A DNA stretch of 64,000 nt, taken from contig NZ_BAABEY010000031.1 in the NCBI RefSeq assembly GCF_039540405.1, positions 41,236 to 105,235 of the forward strand. The letters run 5' to 3'. A program made the position numbers and the translations under genes. Source of the DNA: Ravibacter arvi (lineage in GTDB: Bacteria; Bacteroidota; Bacteroidia; Cytophagales; Spirosomataceae). Position 1 is the first letter of the stretch. Every line of letters begins with the position of its first letter. This document shows, piece by piece, positions 46,773 to 55,412 of the stretch. The notes below the pieces were generated by a model, which ran no database searches, was not told the DNA's origin, and saw only the letters and a program-made list of their open reading frames with translations.

Positions 46773-46804
46773 TTTGTTTGTTTTCAGGTTTTTATGTATT
46801 TTCG
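46773..46804 (+). promoter_or_regulatory. Predicted Bacteroidota promoter for rplU-rpmA
   Basis: TTTG at 46773-46776, 20-nt spacer, TATTTTCG at 46797-46804 (seven of eight to TAnnTTTG). The start codon at 46843 lies about 38 nt after the -7 box. Confidence 0.55.
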
Positions 46805-46842
46805 CGGCTCCAAATAAATAAAAAAAACAAAGTTCAACAATC

Positions 46843-47154
46843 ATGTACGCAATCGTAGAGATAGCAGGTCAGCAATTTAAAGTAGAAAAGGGCCGCGAAA
46901 TCTTCACGCACAGGCTTGAAGGTGACGTGGACGCTGCACTTGTTTTTGACAAGGTTCTTCTGACAGACGCAGAAGGTACTGTACAGATTGGTGCTCCGGT
47001 CGTTTCAGGCGCATCAGTTAAAGGTACAATCCTTGAGCACCTTAAAGGTGAAAAAGTAATCGTTTTCAAAAAGAAGCGTCGTAAAGGTTACAAAAAGAGA
47101 AACGGTCACCGCCAGTTCCTGACCAGGCTTCGCATCGACGAAATCGTTTTCTAA
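46843..47154 (+). CDS. rplU: 50S ribosomal protein L21
   Basis: 103 residues, full length. MYAIVEIAGQQFKVEKGREI, DKVLLTDAEG and KKKRRKGYKKRNGHRQFLT are the L21 hallmarks. It binds 23S rRNA in the large subunit. rpmA follows after 37 bp, the standard pair. Confidence 0.99.
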   Translation: MYAIVEIAGQQFKVEKGREIFTHRLEGDVDAALVFDKVLLTDAEGTVQIGAPVVSGASVKGTILEHLKGEKVIVFKKKRRKGYKKRNGHRQFLTRLRIDEIVF

Positions 47155-47191
47155 TTGTACCGGTATTATAACGTATTAAACAGATCATATC

Positions 47192-47458
47192 ATGGCACAT
47201 AAGAAAGGTGTAGGTAGTTCCAAAAACGGTCGCGATTCCCAGAGTAAGCGTTTGGGGGTTAAGCTTTTCGGTGGTCAGCTGGCGAAAAGCGGTAGCATCA
47301 TTGTACGTCAGAGAGGTACAAAACACAATCCCGGTAAGAATGTAGGGATTGGACGCGATCATACATTATTCGCTTTGACAGAAGGTCGTGTGGTTTTCCA
47401 GAAACGTTTCGGCGGGAAATCCTACGTGAACATCGAACCGGTTACTGCTGAGGCATAA
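47192..47458 (+). CDS. rpmA: 50S ribosomal protein L27
   Basis: 88 residues. MAHKKGVGSSKNGRDSQSKR, SIIVRQRGTKHNPGKNVGIG and GRVVFQK are diagnostic. Its flexible N-terminus reaches the peptidyl transferase centre. Co-transcribed with rplU and followed by a strong terminator. Confidence 0.99.
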   Translation: MAHKKGVGSSKNGRDSQSKRLGVKLFGGQLAKSGSIIVRQRGTKHNPGKNVGIGRDHTLFALTEGRVVFQKRFGGKSYVNIEPVTAEA

Positions 47459-47474
47459 TCGGTCAACGACAATA

Positions 47475-47510
47475 AAAAACGCGGGTCAGTATTCACTGGC
47501 CCGCGTTTTT
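47475..47510 (+). terminator. Rho-independent terminator after rpmA
   Basis: A 16-bp stem (AAAAACGCGGGTCAGT paired with ACTGGCCCGCGTTTTT, one wobble) with a 4-nt loop ATTC. The A-run and T-run on the two sides would allow it to work in both directions. Confidence 0.9.
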
Positions 47511-47559
47511 TATTGTACGGGGCTGGAACGTTGCAGTTTACTTTAATTCGAGCTTTCTC

Positions 47560-48647
47560 GTCATTCCGAGAAAAAAGTTTTTTTGCGAAAACACCTTGTA
47601 GCGGAGATGACAAATAGATGTTGTCAATGGAAGTCAACGGTAGCCGGAGGCTACCACCCGGACGGTCATCCTGAAGCGGAGCGCAGCGGAGTCGAAGGAT
47701 CTCCTGTTGCAAGAAAAAAGCCCTCTGAAAGGGATTGGGTACGGGGACCGGGAGATCCCTCCACTGCGGTCGGGATGACCCTCCGGTTGGAGCGGCTTCA
47801 AACCTGTTGTTGTCAATGGTAGCGCATCTGCCGGATGGTCATCCTGAGCGGAGCGCAGCGGAGTCGAAGGATCTCCTGTTGGTACTAAAAAGCCCGCTGA
47901 AAGGGATTGGGTACTGGGAGCGGGAGATCCCTCCACTGCGGTCGGGATGACCGTCCGGTTGGAGCGGCACCAAACTTGTTGTTGTCAATGGTAGCGCATC
48001 TGCCGGATGGTCATCCTGAATGGAACGCAGTGGAACTGAAGGATCTCCTGTTGCTATAAAAAAGTCCTCTGAAAGGGATTGGGTACTGGGAGCGGGAGAT
48101 CCCTCCACTGCGGTCGGGATGACCCTCCGGTTGGAGCGGCGCCAACCTGTTGTTGTCAATGGTAGCGCATCTGCCGGATGGTCATCCTGAGCGCAACGCA
48201 GTGGAGCCGAAGGATCTCCTGTTGCAAGAAAAAAGCTCTCTGAAAGGGATTGTGTACGGGGATAGGGAGATCCCTCCGCTGCGGTCGGGATGACCCTCCG
48301 GTTGGAGCGGCGCCAAACCTGCTGTTGTCAATGGTAGCGCATCTTACGGATGGTCACCCTGAATGGAACGCAGTGGAACTGAAGGATCTCCTGTTGCTAT
48401 AAAAAAGTCCTCTGAAAGGGATTGGGTACGGGGACCGGGAGATCCCTCCACTGCGGTCGGGATGACCGTCCGGTTGGAGCGGCACCAAACTTGTTGTTGT
48501 CAATGGTAGCGCATCTGCCGGATGGTCATCCTGAATGGAACGCAGTGGAACTGAAGGATCTCCTGTTGGTACTAAAAAGCCCGTTGAAATGGATTTAGTG
48601 CAGGGAGCGGGAGATCCCTCGGCTCCACTGCGTTCCGCTCGGAATGA
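47560..48647 (-). repeat. Array 2 of about 172-bp repeats (six units), inverted relative to array 1
   Basis: The terminal element 47560-47660 is the reverse complement of the one at 27121-27218. Units, in opposite orientation to array 1, begin with GTCATCCTGA at 47665, 47838, 48010, 48181, 48353 and 48525 (spacing 171-173 bp). Units carry interchangeable variant inner parts: either GTTGCAAGAAAAAAGC, GTTGCTATAAAAAAG or GTTGGTACTAAAAAGC. The last copy has a recombined 3' half. Remaining bases to 48758 show no gene. Confidence 0.93.
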
Positions 48648-48758
48648 CTCTCCGGTGGTATGCTCCCGTCGATTCTACGTCGATCACTCCCAGGCTAGAA
48701 CCCTCATCATAGGTGTAATAATGACTGTCCGGCGGGTAACGGTGGGTGGCTGCCCGGA

Positions 48759-50090
48759 CTATTCTTTCTGTCCGTATTTTTCTTTGTACTTCTCATACAG
48801 GCGTTTTTGCTTGTCGTCGAGGCTCACGTTTGCACCTCTGATGAAGGCCCGCTCCACAATGTTTGTTTTCATATCCAGGATATCGCCGCGCGTCACGACC
48901 AGCGTTGCGTGTTTTCCTACTTCCAGGGAGCCCACAAAACGGTCGATTCCTAATATTTTTGCCGGGAATAAGGTGACCAGTTTCAATGCTTCTTCCGGTT
49001 GCAGATGCTCGGAAAATCCCGCTGCCGTTCCCGCCTGGTAATTCAGGTTCCGGACGCGCCACCATTCAGCGGCGTAGCTCATTGCCACTTCTACGCCTGC
49101 AGCCAGTAATTTTCCGGGCAGGGCATAAGGATGAAACACTTCGTCATCCTGGTGGTCAGGCAGGCGATGAAGCTCGTTCAGTATGACGGGGATCTTGTTT
49201 TCAGAGAGAAAGTCAGCTACTTTATCAGCTTCATTTCCCCCAACAATGACAACTTTCGCCACCTTGTGACGTTGCGCAAACCTGACGGCTTCCACAATAT
49301 CCTTTGCAAGCTGCGCCCGGATGTACAGGTTTGCGTTTCCTTCCAGCACCCCTTTCATCGCGTGGAGGCGGAGGTTGACCGGGTCGGGCGACGCCTGGCC
49401 TGCATAAGAAGAAGCGTCCAGGAAAAACTGCTCCAATTGATCAATTACCTGCTGACGCCCTTCGTTCCTTTTTAATGCGGAGGAGAAGTCGCTCTGGTTA
49501 AAGGTGCGGCTTACATACGGCGGCCAGTTCAGCCACACGCCGTCGTCCTGTCTTAATACAGCATCTTCCCAATTCCAGCCGTCGGTTTGAAAAACCGACG
49601 ATGTACCTGAGATCAGGCCACCCGAAGGGGTTGCCTGGGCAATTAAAATGCCGGAGCTGCGGAGGGTTGGAATGACTTCAGAATCGGTATTGTAGGCGAT
49701 GAGCGCTCTGACGTTAGGGTTAATCTCGCCTGTCTCGTTATAGTCAAGCGTTGCGCGGACAGAGGCAATCTCCTGCAGCCCCACAGTTGTGGCAGGAGCT
49801 ATCGAGCCGGGATAAATGTGTTTCCCGGCCACATCGATGATTTCGGTATTGCGCTTGTCGAATGGGGTATCGATACCCCCGACAGCTTGAATAATCCCTT
49901 TGTCAAATACGATCACACCATTGACGATGGGTTTTCCTGAAACCGGGTGAATGGTAGCTCCAACCAGTGCAACCGGTTTTTCCTGTGGCCGTGGCGGCGC
50001 CGGGTTTTGCGCGAAAGCGCCGAAGCCGGCCAACAGGCAAAGTGACAGGCCGCGGAGAATTGTCGCAGCGGTAGAATGTGTCTGACTCAT
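48759..50090 (-). CDS. Amidohydrolase-fold protein lacking metal ligands
   Basis: About 443 residues from ATG 50090 (MSQTHSTAATILRGLSLCLLAGFGAFAQ, signal peptide); the frame is open further upstream but overlaps the preceding gene. The amidohydrolase beta-sandwich (VALVGATIHPVSGKPIVNG and the end VGSLEVGKHATLVVTRGDIL) is kept. Where active members read GFIDxHxH it has KHIYPGSIAPATTVG, and where the catalytic Asp is expected it has VAMSYAAEWW. It is therefore likely a non-catalytic partner of the larger enzyme encoded 28 bp upstream. Confidence 0.85.
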   Translation of the reverse strand: MSQTHSTAATILRGLSLCLLAGFGAFAQNPAPPRPQEKPVALVGATIHPVSGKPIVNGVIVFDKGIIQAVGGIDTPFDKRNTEIIDVAGKHIYPGSIAPATTVGLQEIASVRATLDYNETGEINPNVRALIAYNTDSEVIPTLRSSGILIAQATPSGGLISGTSSVFQTDGWNWEDAVLRQDDGVWLNWPPYVSRTFNQSDFSSALKRNEGRQQVIDQLEQFFLDASSYAGQASPDPVNLRLHAMKGVLEGNANLYIRAQLAKDIVEAVRFAQRHKVAKVVIVGGNEADKVADFLSENKIPVILNELHRLPDHQDDEVFHPYALPGKLLAAGVEVAMSYAAEWWRVRNLNYQAGTAAGFSEHLQPEEALKLVTLFPAKILGIDRFVGSLEVGKHATLVVTRGDILDMKTNIVERAFIRGANVSLDDKQKRLYEKYKEKYGQKE

Positions 50091-50118
50091 TTTCCTTTCA
50101 GGATTTCGTTCTTGGATG

Positions 50119-53100
50119 CTAGTGGTCATGGTGTTCGACGTGCGCGCCGATAATGTCTTCGCAATGCCACATTCTGGGCCGTACCGATTGCGGCGCCTGC
50201 GTAGCAGCACCCGCCGCTTTGGCATCGAGCGATTTTTGAATGAGCCGTGCTTTTTCCTGTGAAATATTTTTTTGCTTTTGAAGGTCGCCTTCGGTTGAGA
50301 AATAGACGCAGCCTTCGATAACGGTATAAACCGGTTGGGCATAGATCGACAGCGGGTGGTCGGTCCAGAGTACCAGATCCGCATCTTTGCCGACTTTAAT
50401 GCTTCCGATGCGGTGGTCGAGCCTGAGCAGCCTGGCCGGGTTGAGAGTTACCATCTTGAGTGCATCAATTTCCGAGACTCCCCCGAATGCAATGGTTTTT
50501 GCCGCTTCCTGGTTGAGCCTCCGGGCCATTTCCGCGTCGTCGGAGTTGATGGCGACGGTGATCCCTTCTCTTGCCATAAGGGCCGCGTTGTAGGGAATTG
50601 CCTCTTTTACCTCCATTTTGTAGGCCCACCAATCGGCAAAGGCCGAACCGCCGATTTTCCGCTCCGCCATCTTGTCGGCGAGCTTGTAGCCTTCCAGGAT
50701 GTGGGTAAAGGTGTTGATCCTGAATTTCAGCGAATCAGCCACGTGCATCAACATATTAATCTCCGACTGCACATAGGAATGACAGGTAATATGCCGTTCT
50801 CCCCGCAGGATCTCAGCCAGCGCTTCGAGCTCGAGGTCGCGCCGGGGAGCTTCCTTTTTGTTCCCGGCTTTGTTGTACGCTTTCCAGCTCTGATCATAGG
50901 CCCGCGCCCTGATAAAGTGGTCGTAATAGACCTGTTCCACTCCCATGCGCGTCTGCGGGTACCGGACGCGCGCCTGCTCGCCCCAATTGGATTGCTTGAC
51001 GTTTTCTCCCAGGGCAAATTTGATGTAACGGGCTTCTGGCAAGAGTAGTTTGTCGGCCGATTCGCCCCATTTTAACTTGATGACAGCGCTTTGCCCGCCT
51101 ATCGCGTTGGCAGATCCGTGAAGGAGCTGGCTGGTGGTGACACCGCCCGCGAGTTGCCGGTAAATATTGACGTCTTCCGGGTTGAGCGCGTCCGCCATTC
51201 TGACCTCTGCGGAGCTGGATTGAGAGCCTTCATTCACGCCGAACAGGGCAATGTGTGAGTGTTCATCCACCAGGCCCGGGGTCAGGTGCCTGCCGGTAGC
51301 ATCAATTACCCGGGCGCCTTGGGGCGCAGTAATCTTTTTACCCACCTGCGTTATTTTTCCACCGCGTACCAGGACATCAGTTTCGGTAAGCTTACCGTCC
51401 GCTTCCATGGTCCACACCGTAGCATTTTTGAATAGAATGGTTTCCGCCCCGGGCAGGGTTTCCTGTCCCAGCCCGACAAACGGGTAGACCACGGCCCCGG
51501 TTTCAGGTTTTATTCCCGACGAGTCCTTTTTTTCGGTAAGCGATACAGGCGTGTCGGTTTTGCCGGCGGCCCACTGTACTTTTTCTCCGCCCGGGAGTTC
51601 TCCGCTTCCCCTTAAACGATTGCCTTCAAACCACCCGGTAAGCCTGGTACTTCCACCGCCTTTTTCGGTCTGAAAGGTAATGGTCAGTAGGTCGCCGATG
51701 GCAGACAACCGCGGTGTGACGGTCAGAGTGTCGTTCAAGCGCAATTTAAGCTCGGGTTTTGAGCGTGTACCACTTATGGCAAGCGTGCCTTTTTGTTGTC
51801 CGTTAATGCTGAAATCATAGGTGCCGGCCAGGTCAGGCTTGCCGGATGCCACGAGGTATCTTTTCCCCTGTATCCAGTTTTCGAGGAGTTCTGTCCCGTC
51901 CTCAAAAATATCGCCAGAAGTAACCAGGAAATTCGCTATCTGTCCCGTGGCCAGTGTTCCGACCGTTTTTTCGGCGCCGACCAGTTTTGCCGGAGTAGTG
52001 GTGAGTGCTTCCAAAGCCCGGGTTTTGGACAGCCCGTAGCGAACTGCCTTCCGGATATTGCCCAGGAAGTCACCGGCATTCTTCAGGCCGTTTGCCGTGA
52101 AGGCGAATTCAACGCCCGCTTTTTCCAGCGCCGCGGCATTTCCCGGCGCCATTTCCCAATGCTTCATTTCAGCCAGCGTGATTACCTCGGCATCCCAGGG
52201 ATCGGCTACATCATAGGTTTCGGGGAAGTTGAGCGGGACGATAACCGGTACGTTGGCCGCTTTTATTTCAAGGATCCTTTGGTACTCGTCGCCGCCGCCC
52301 TTTATGATGTAGCGAATCCCGAATTCGTCACCTATTTTGTCGGCTCTTAGCAGGGCCCATTTGTTGTTGGCTTCAAAGATGGCCGGGAGCTTCCGGAGCC
52401 GGCCCATGGCTTCCAGGGAGAGGTTCTGCTCTTCCCGGCTGCCGCCGTTTTGGTACCACTCGGCATCGTAGTAGGTTTGCCGGAGAAGGGCAACCGCACC
52501 CATCACACTCGTCGGGTACTGTTGGCCCGAACTACCTTTGCTGAATGAAAAATGAGCCGATGCATCGGCCTTCAGGGTTGATAGTGTGGCTGCTTCCGCG
52601 GTTAGGGTGGTGAGGCTGCCGGTGCCCCTGACAATGCCGTCCTGGTAGTGGGTCAGTACCGTGCCGAAACCCGCGTTCCGGTACTCGGTAGCCTTTTCCT
52701 TATCAGGCGAGAAAAGCGCAGCGGCGCGTTCTTCCGAATGAACCGCCTGGTTCCACCCGAATACACCCTTTTTGCTGGAGTTTAGCTGCGGCCCGGATGA
52801 GCGCTCGGGCTGGCGGTTGGGGGGCATTCCATATGACGAGAACAGGTCGATAAAGGATGCATAGATGTGCTTGTTTTTTAGGTCATAAACGACCGTATTC
52901 TTCGGGACCGGCACATTTTTTCCAACGGCGGCAATCCTACCGTTTTCCACCAGCAGGGTAGCCTGGCTGATGGTGACGGAAGGAGAGGTGGCGATAGTGG
53001 CATTAATAAAGGCGTAATTTCCGGTTCGTTCGTCGTAAGGTCCGTTCCGGGGGAAAGTTTCCTGACCGGAAGCTTTTGGGCCGGAGAACAGCAGGCAAGC

Positions 53101-53136
53101 CAGGACAGCTTTGAGTAAAGATAACCTTTTGATCAT
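50119..53136 (-). CDS. Large exported amidohydrolase: degenerate and active halves in tandem
   Basis: About 1005 residues from ATG 53136 (MIKRLSLLKAVLACLLFSG). The first half (to about 450) is an amidohydrolase fold without metal ligands (KHIYASFIDLFSSYGM). A beta-rich linker (about 450-570, TYDFSINGQQKGTLAISGT) follows. The second half is complete: HxH in LVDEHSHIALFG, Lys in YIKFALGEN, His in HITCHSYVQSE and FTHILEGYK, Asp in AINSDDAEMA. The His-rich tail is GAHVEHHDH. Exported; substrate unknown, perhaps a peptide or cyclic amide. Confidence 0.88.
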   Translation of the reverse strand: MIKRLSLLKAVLACLLFSGPKASGQETFPRNGPYDERTGNYAFINATIATSPSVTISQATLLVENGRIAAVGKNVPVPKNTVVYDLKNKHIYASFIDLFSSYGMPPNRQPERSSGPQLNSSKKGVFGWNQAVHSEERAAALFSPDKEKATEYRNAGFGTVLTHYQDGIVRGTGSLTTLTAEAATLSTLKADASAHFSFSKGSSGQQYPTSVMGAVALLRQTYYDAEWYQNGGSREEQNLSLEAMGRLRKLPAIFEANNKWALLRADKIGDEFGIRYIIKGGGDEYQRILEIKAANVPVIVPLNFPETYDVADPWDAEVITLAEMKHWEMAPGNAAALEKAGVEFAFTANGLKNAGDFLGNIRKAVRYGLSKTRALEALTTTPAKLVGAEKTVGTLATGQIANFLVTSGDIFEDGTELLENWIQGKRYLVASGKPDLAGTYDFSINGQQKGTLAISGTRSKPELKLRLNDTLTVTPRLSAIGDLLTITFQTEKGGGSTRLTGWFEGNRLRGSGELPGGEKVQWAAGKTDTPVSLTEKKDSSGIKPETGAVVYPFVGLGQETLPGAETILFKNATVWTMEADGKLTETDVLVRGGKITQVGKKITAPQGARVIDATGRHLTPGLVDEHSHIALFGVNEGSQSSSAEVRMADALNPEDVNIYRQLAGGVTTSQLLHGSANAIGGQSAVIKLKWGESADKLLLPEARYIKFALGENVKQSNWGEQARVRYPQTRMGVEQVYYDHFIRARAYDQSWKAYNKAGNKKEAPRRDLELEALAEILRGERHITCHSYVQSEINMLMHVADSLKFRINTFTHILEGYKLADKMAERKIGGSAFADWWAYKMEVKEAIPYNAALMAREGITVAINSDDAEMARRLNQEAAKTIAFGGVSEIDALKMVTLNPARLLRLDHRIGSIKVGKDADLVLWTDHPLSIYAQPVYTVIEGCVYFSTEGDLQKQKNISQEKARLIQKSLDAKAAGAATQAPQSVRPRMWHCEDIIGAHVEHHDH

Positions 53137-53322
53137 AGGTTGAACAAGTTCGGTTTGCAAATTTTGCAGGCGCGTATCGGAACGAAAGTAACAATAAACC
53201 GGGCCCGGAGCAACAGTGAAAGCGCCTTCACAGGCGTTTTTCAGACCGTCGGTGAACCGGCCGGGAATTGGCAGTACGAATAAAATAGCGGTGCCGGGAA
53301 ATTTCCGGTCGCTAAAAAGGCT

Positions 53323-53330
53323 TATTTTTG
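53323..53330 (+). promoter_or_regulatory. Predicted -7 box for the QueD/PTPS gene
   Basis: TATTTTTG matches TAnnTTTG exactly, 42 bp before ATG 53373; a TTTC lies 17 bp upstream as a weak -33 element. Confidence 0.45.
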
Positions 53331-53372
53331 CATCAAAGCAAGTAGAGATGGCCGGTGTCCATCCGTACTCAA

Positions 53373-53810
53373 ATGATATACGTTAGCAGAAAAGAGCATT
53401 TTAATGCAGCGCACCGACTTTACAATTCAAATTGGAGCGCAGAAAAAAACAGGGAAGTATTCGGGCCTTGCGCCAATCCTTACTATCACGGACACAATTT
53501 TGAACTTATCGTAACGGTAAAGGGCAATCCTGATCCGGAAACCGGGTTTGTCATCGATCTGAAAGTATTGGGCGATATTATCAAGACCGAGGTAGTAGAT
53601 AAGGTGGATCATCGGAACCTGAATATCGATGTCGATTTTATGCAGGGGAAAATGGCGTCCTGTGAAATTTTCGTAGTGGAAATATGGAAACTGCTGGAGC
53701 CGGCATTGAAACAGATCGCGCCTGCTGCCAGGCTGCACTATATCAAGCTGATCGAAACTCCTAAAAATTTCGTCGAGTATTACGGTGAAGGTGTGAGCAG
53801 TGAGGCGTGA
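53373..53810 (+). CDS. 6-pyruvoyl-tetrahydropterin synthase/QueD family protein
   Basis: About 145 residues from ATG 53373. Zinc ligands and active site are visible: HFNAAHRL, GPCANPYYHGHNFEL (Cys and HGH) and the VDHRNLN motif; PKNFVEYYG ends the domain. It converts dihydroneopterin triphosphate either to 6-carboxy-tetrahydropterin (queuosine route) or to 6-pyruvoyl-tetrahydropterin; sequence alone does not decide. The last residues (EGVSSEA) come from the adjoining repeat array. Confidence 0.9.
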   Translation: MIYVSRKEHFNAAHRLYNSNWSAEKNREVFGPCANPYYHGHNFELIVTVKGNPDPETGFVIDLKVLGDIIKTEVVDKVDHRNLNIDVDFMQGKMASCEIFVVEIWKLLEPALKQIAPAARLHYIKLIETPKNFVEYYGEGVSSEA

Positions 53811-53874
53811 GGTATGAGCCTTCTATCCTAATACCTCATACCTCATGCCTCAAACCTCACCCCTCACACCTTGA
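53785..53874. repeat. Inverted CCTCAAA/CCTCATA-type array between QueD and lpxB
   Basis: Left arm GAAGGTGTGAGCAGTGAGGCGTGAGGTATGAG, right arm ATACCTCATACCTCATGCCTCAAACCTCACCCCTCACACC. The arms pair over about 30 bp. The left arm supplies the last codons and the TGA stop of the QueD gene, the right arm ends 1 nt before the lpxB ATG. Confidence 0.88.
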
Positions 53875-53875
53875 G

Positions 53876-55006
53876 ATGAAGTACTATCTGATTGCAGGAG
53901 AAAGGTCCGGAGATCTTCATGGATCCAATCTCATCAAGGGAATTCTGGAAAAAGACCCGGACGCGCAGTTAAGGGGCTGGGGAGGAGATCTGATGGCGGC
54001 GGAAGGCCTTGAGCTGGTCAAGCACTATCGGGATACTGCTTTTATGGGCTTCCTGGAGGTAGCCCGGAACATCTTTACAATCAGGGAACTGCTTGCGCTT
54101 TGTAAGGAGGACCTGCTGTCTTATCGCCCCGATGCGCTGATCCTGATCGATTATGCGGGTTTTAACCTGAGGATCGCTTCTTTCGCCAGGCAGCACGGAA
54201 TCCGGGTGCTTTATTATATTTCTCCGAAGGTATGGGCCTGGAACGAAAAACGTGCATTCCACATCAGGAAAGTGGTGGACCGGATGTATGTTATTTTCCC
54301 GTTCGAGGTTGATTTTTACAAGCGCTTCGGCTATGAGGTGGAGTATGTTGGAAATCCGTTGATGGATGCGATTGCCGCGTTTCGGCCGAACCCCGACTTC
54401 CGTTCCCTGAACGGACTGTCCGGGAAGCCGGTCGTTGCCCTGCTGCCGGGCAGCAGGCGCCAGGAAATTGAAGGTATGCTGAAGACCATGGTGGCAGTGC
54501 AGGCGGATTTTCCGGAGCATCAGTTCGTGATTGCCGCTGTCAATAGCCTTGATAAACAGTTGTATGAGCCGTTTGCCAATCTGCCCGGTATCACGATTGT
54601 TTTCGACCAGGCCTATGACGTTCTGCACGTTGCGGAAGCTGCTTTGGTGACATCCGGAACGGCAACGTTGGAAACAGCCTTATTAAAAGTTCCTGAGGTA
54701 GTTTGCTACAGGACCAGCGGTATTTCTTACTGGGTGGCCAAGCGGCTGATCAAAGTGAAGTTCATTTCGCTGGCTAACCTCATTGCCGGCCGGGAAATCG
54801 TGCGTGAGCTGATTCAGCATGAGCTTACCCCGCAAAAAGTATCGGATGAGCTGCGCCGCATACTCCCCGGTGGACCTGAGCGGAAGCGGCTTCTGGAAGA
54901 CTACGAAGAGTTGGCCGGGCTGGTGGGACCTGCAGGGGCATCGCGCAAAGCCGGCAGCAGCATGGTAAACTGGGTAAGGGAAAATAACCCCGGAATGCAA
55001 ATCTAG
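53876..55006 (+). CDS. lpxB: Lipid-A-disaccharide synthase
   Basis: 376 residues from ATG 53876 (MKYYLIAGERSGDLHG); the longer frame to 53807 lies in the repeat. GWGGDLMAAEGL, MGFLEVARN, ISPKVWAWNEKR, YVGNPLMDAI, VALLPGSRRQEI and ALVTSGTATLETAL are the GT19 marks. It joins UDP-diacylglucosamine and lipid X in lipid A synthesis at the inner face of the membrane. It converges with the VanZ gene, the stops overlapping by 4 bp. Confidence 0.97.
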   Translation: MKYYLIAGERSGDLHGSNLIKGILEKDPDAQLRGWGGDLMAAEGLELVKHYRDTAFMGFLEVARNIFTIRELLALCKEDLLSYRPDALILIDYAGFNLRIASFARQHGIRVLYYISPKVWAWNEKRAFHIRKVVDRMYVIFPFEVDFYKRFGYEVEYVGNPLMDAIAAFRPNPDFRSLNGLSGKPVVALLPGSRRQEIEGMLKTMVAVQADFPEHQFVIAAVNSLDKQLYEPFANLPGITIVFDQAYDVLHVAEAALVTSGTATLETALLKVPEVVCYRTSGISYWVAKRLIKVKFISLANLIAGREIVRELIQHELTPQKVSDELRRILPGGPERKRLLEDYEELAGLVGPAGASRKAGSSMVNWVRENNPGMQI

Positions 55007-55407
55007 GAGAAACGTCCGAGAGGTTTCCCGGTGGTCGGTTCCCGGTACAGAAAGCCGTACAACAGTATGCCTGCCAGCGCACCTGTGGCGTCAGCCGCGA
55101 GGTCCAGCCATTCAAAAGAACGTCCCATTTTCATAGCCTCCTGGAGGAACTCGATGAGCAACCCGAGCCCGATACCGGTTAGCAGGATAATAGCCCGCCG
55201 CCGGCGGTAGTGGCCTGTCCAGGTGAAAGACCAGATGGTAAAGATTCCCGCATGGACGATCTTGTCGAAAAAAGGAATGACAGGAGTGCGCGGTATGCCG
55301 CTTGAGGGCACGAGGCAGAGAATGAGAATGATGGCCGACCAAAGCAGCCCGACCCAGCGGTGTGCGGCCAGAAAAAGCCTCAGACTATCGAGTAAACGTA
55401 CAATCAT
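55003..55407 (-). CDS. VanZ-family membrane protein
   Basis: 134 residues from ATG 55407; a GTG at 55416 overlapping the PBP stop (GTGA) is equally possible. About three to four helices with VanZ marks: PFFDKIVHAGIFTIWSF, IEFLQEAMKMGRSFEWLDLAADATGALAG. Function unknown in Bacteroidota; VanZ itself affects teicoplanin resistance. Coupled to the PBP1a gene ahead. Confidence 0.88.
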   Translation of the reverse strand: MIVRLLDSLRLFLAAHRWVGLLWSAIILILCLVPSSGIPRTPVIPFFDKIVHAGIFTIWSFTWTGHYRRRRAIILLTGIGLGLLIEFLQEAMKMGRSFEWLDLAADATGALAGILLYGFLYREPTTGKPLGRFS

Positions 55408-55412
55408 TTCTT

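Noticed and set aside
47422..49041. Open frames crossing repeat array 2, including a 168-codon frame at 48535
   Set aside because: Same repeat peptide, then antisense to the amidohydrolase gene.
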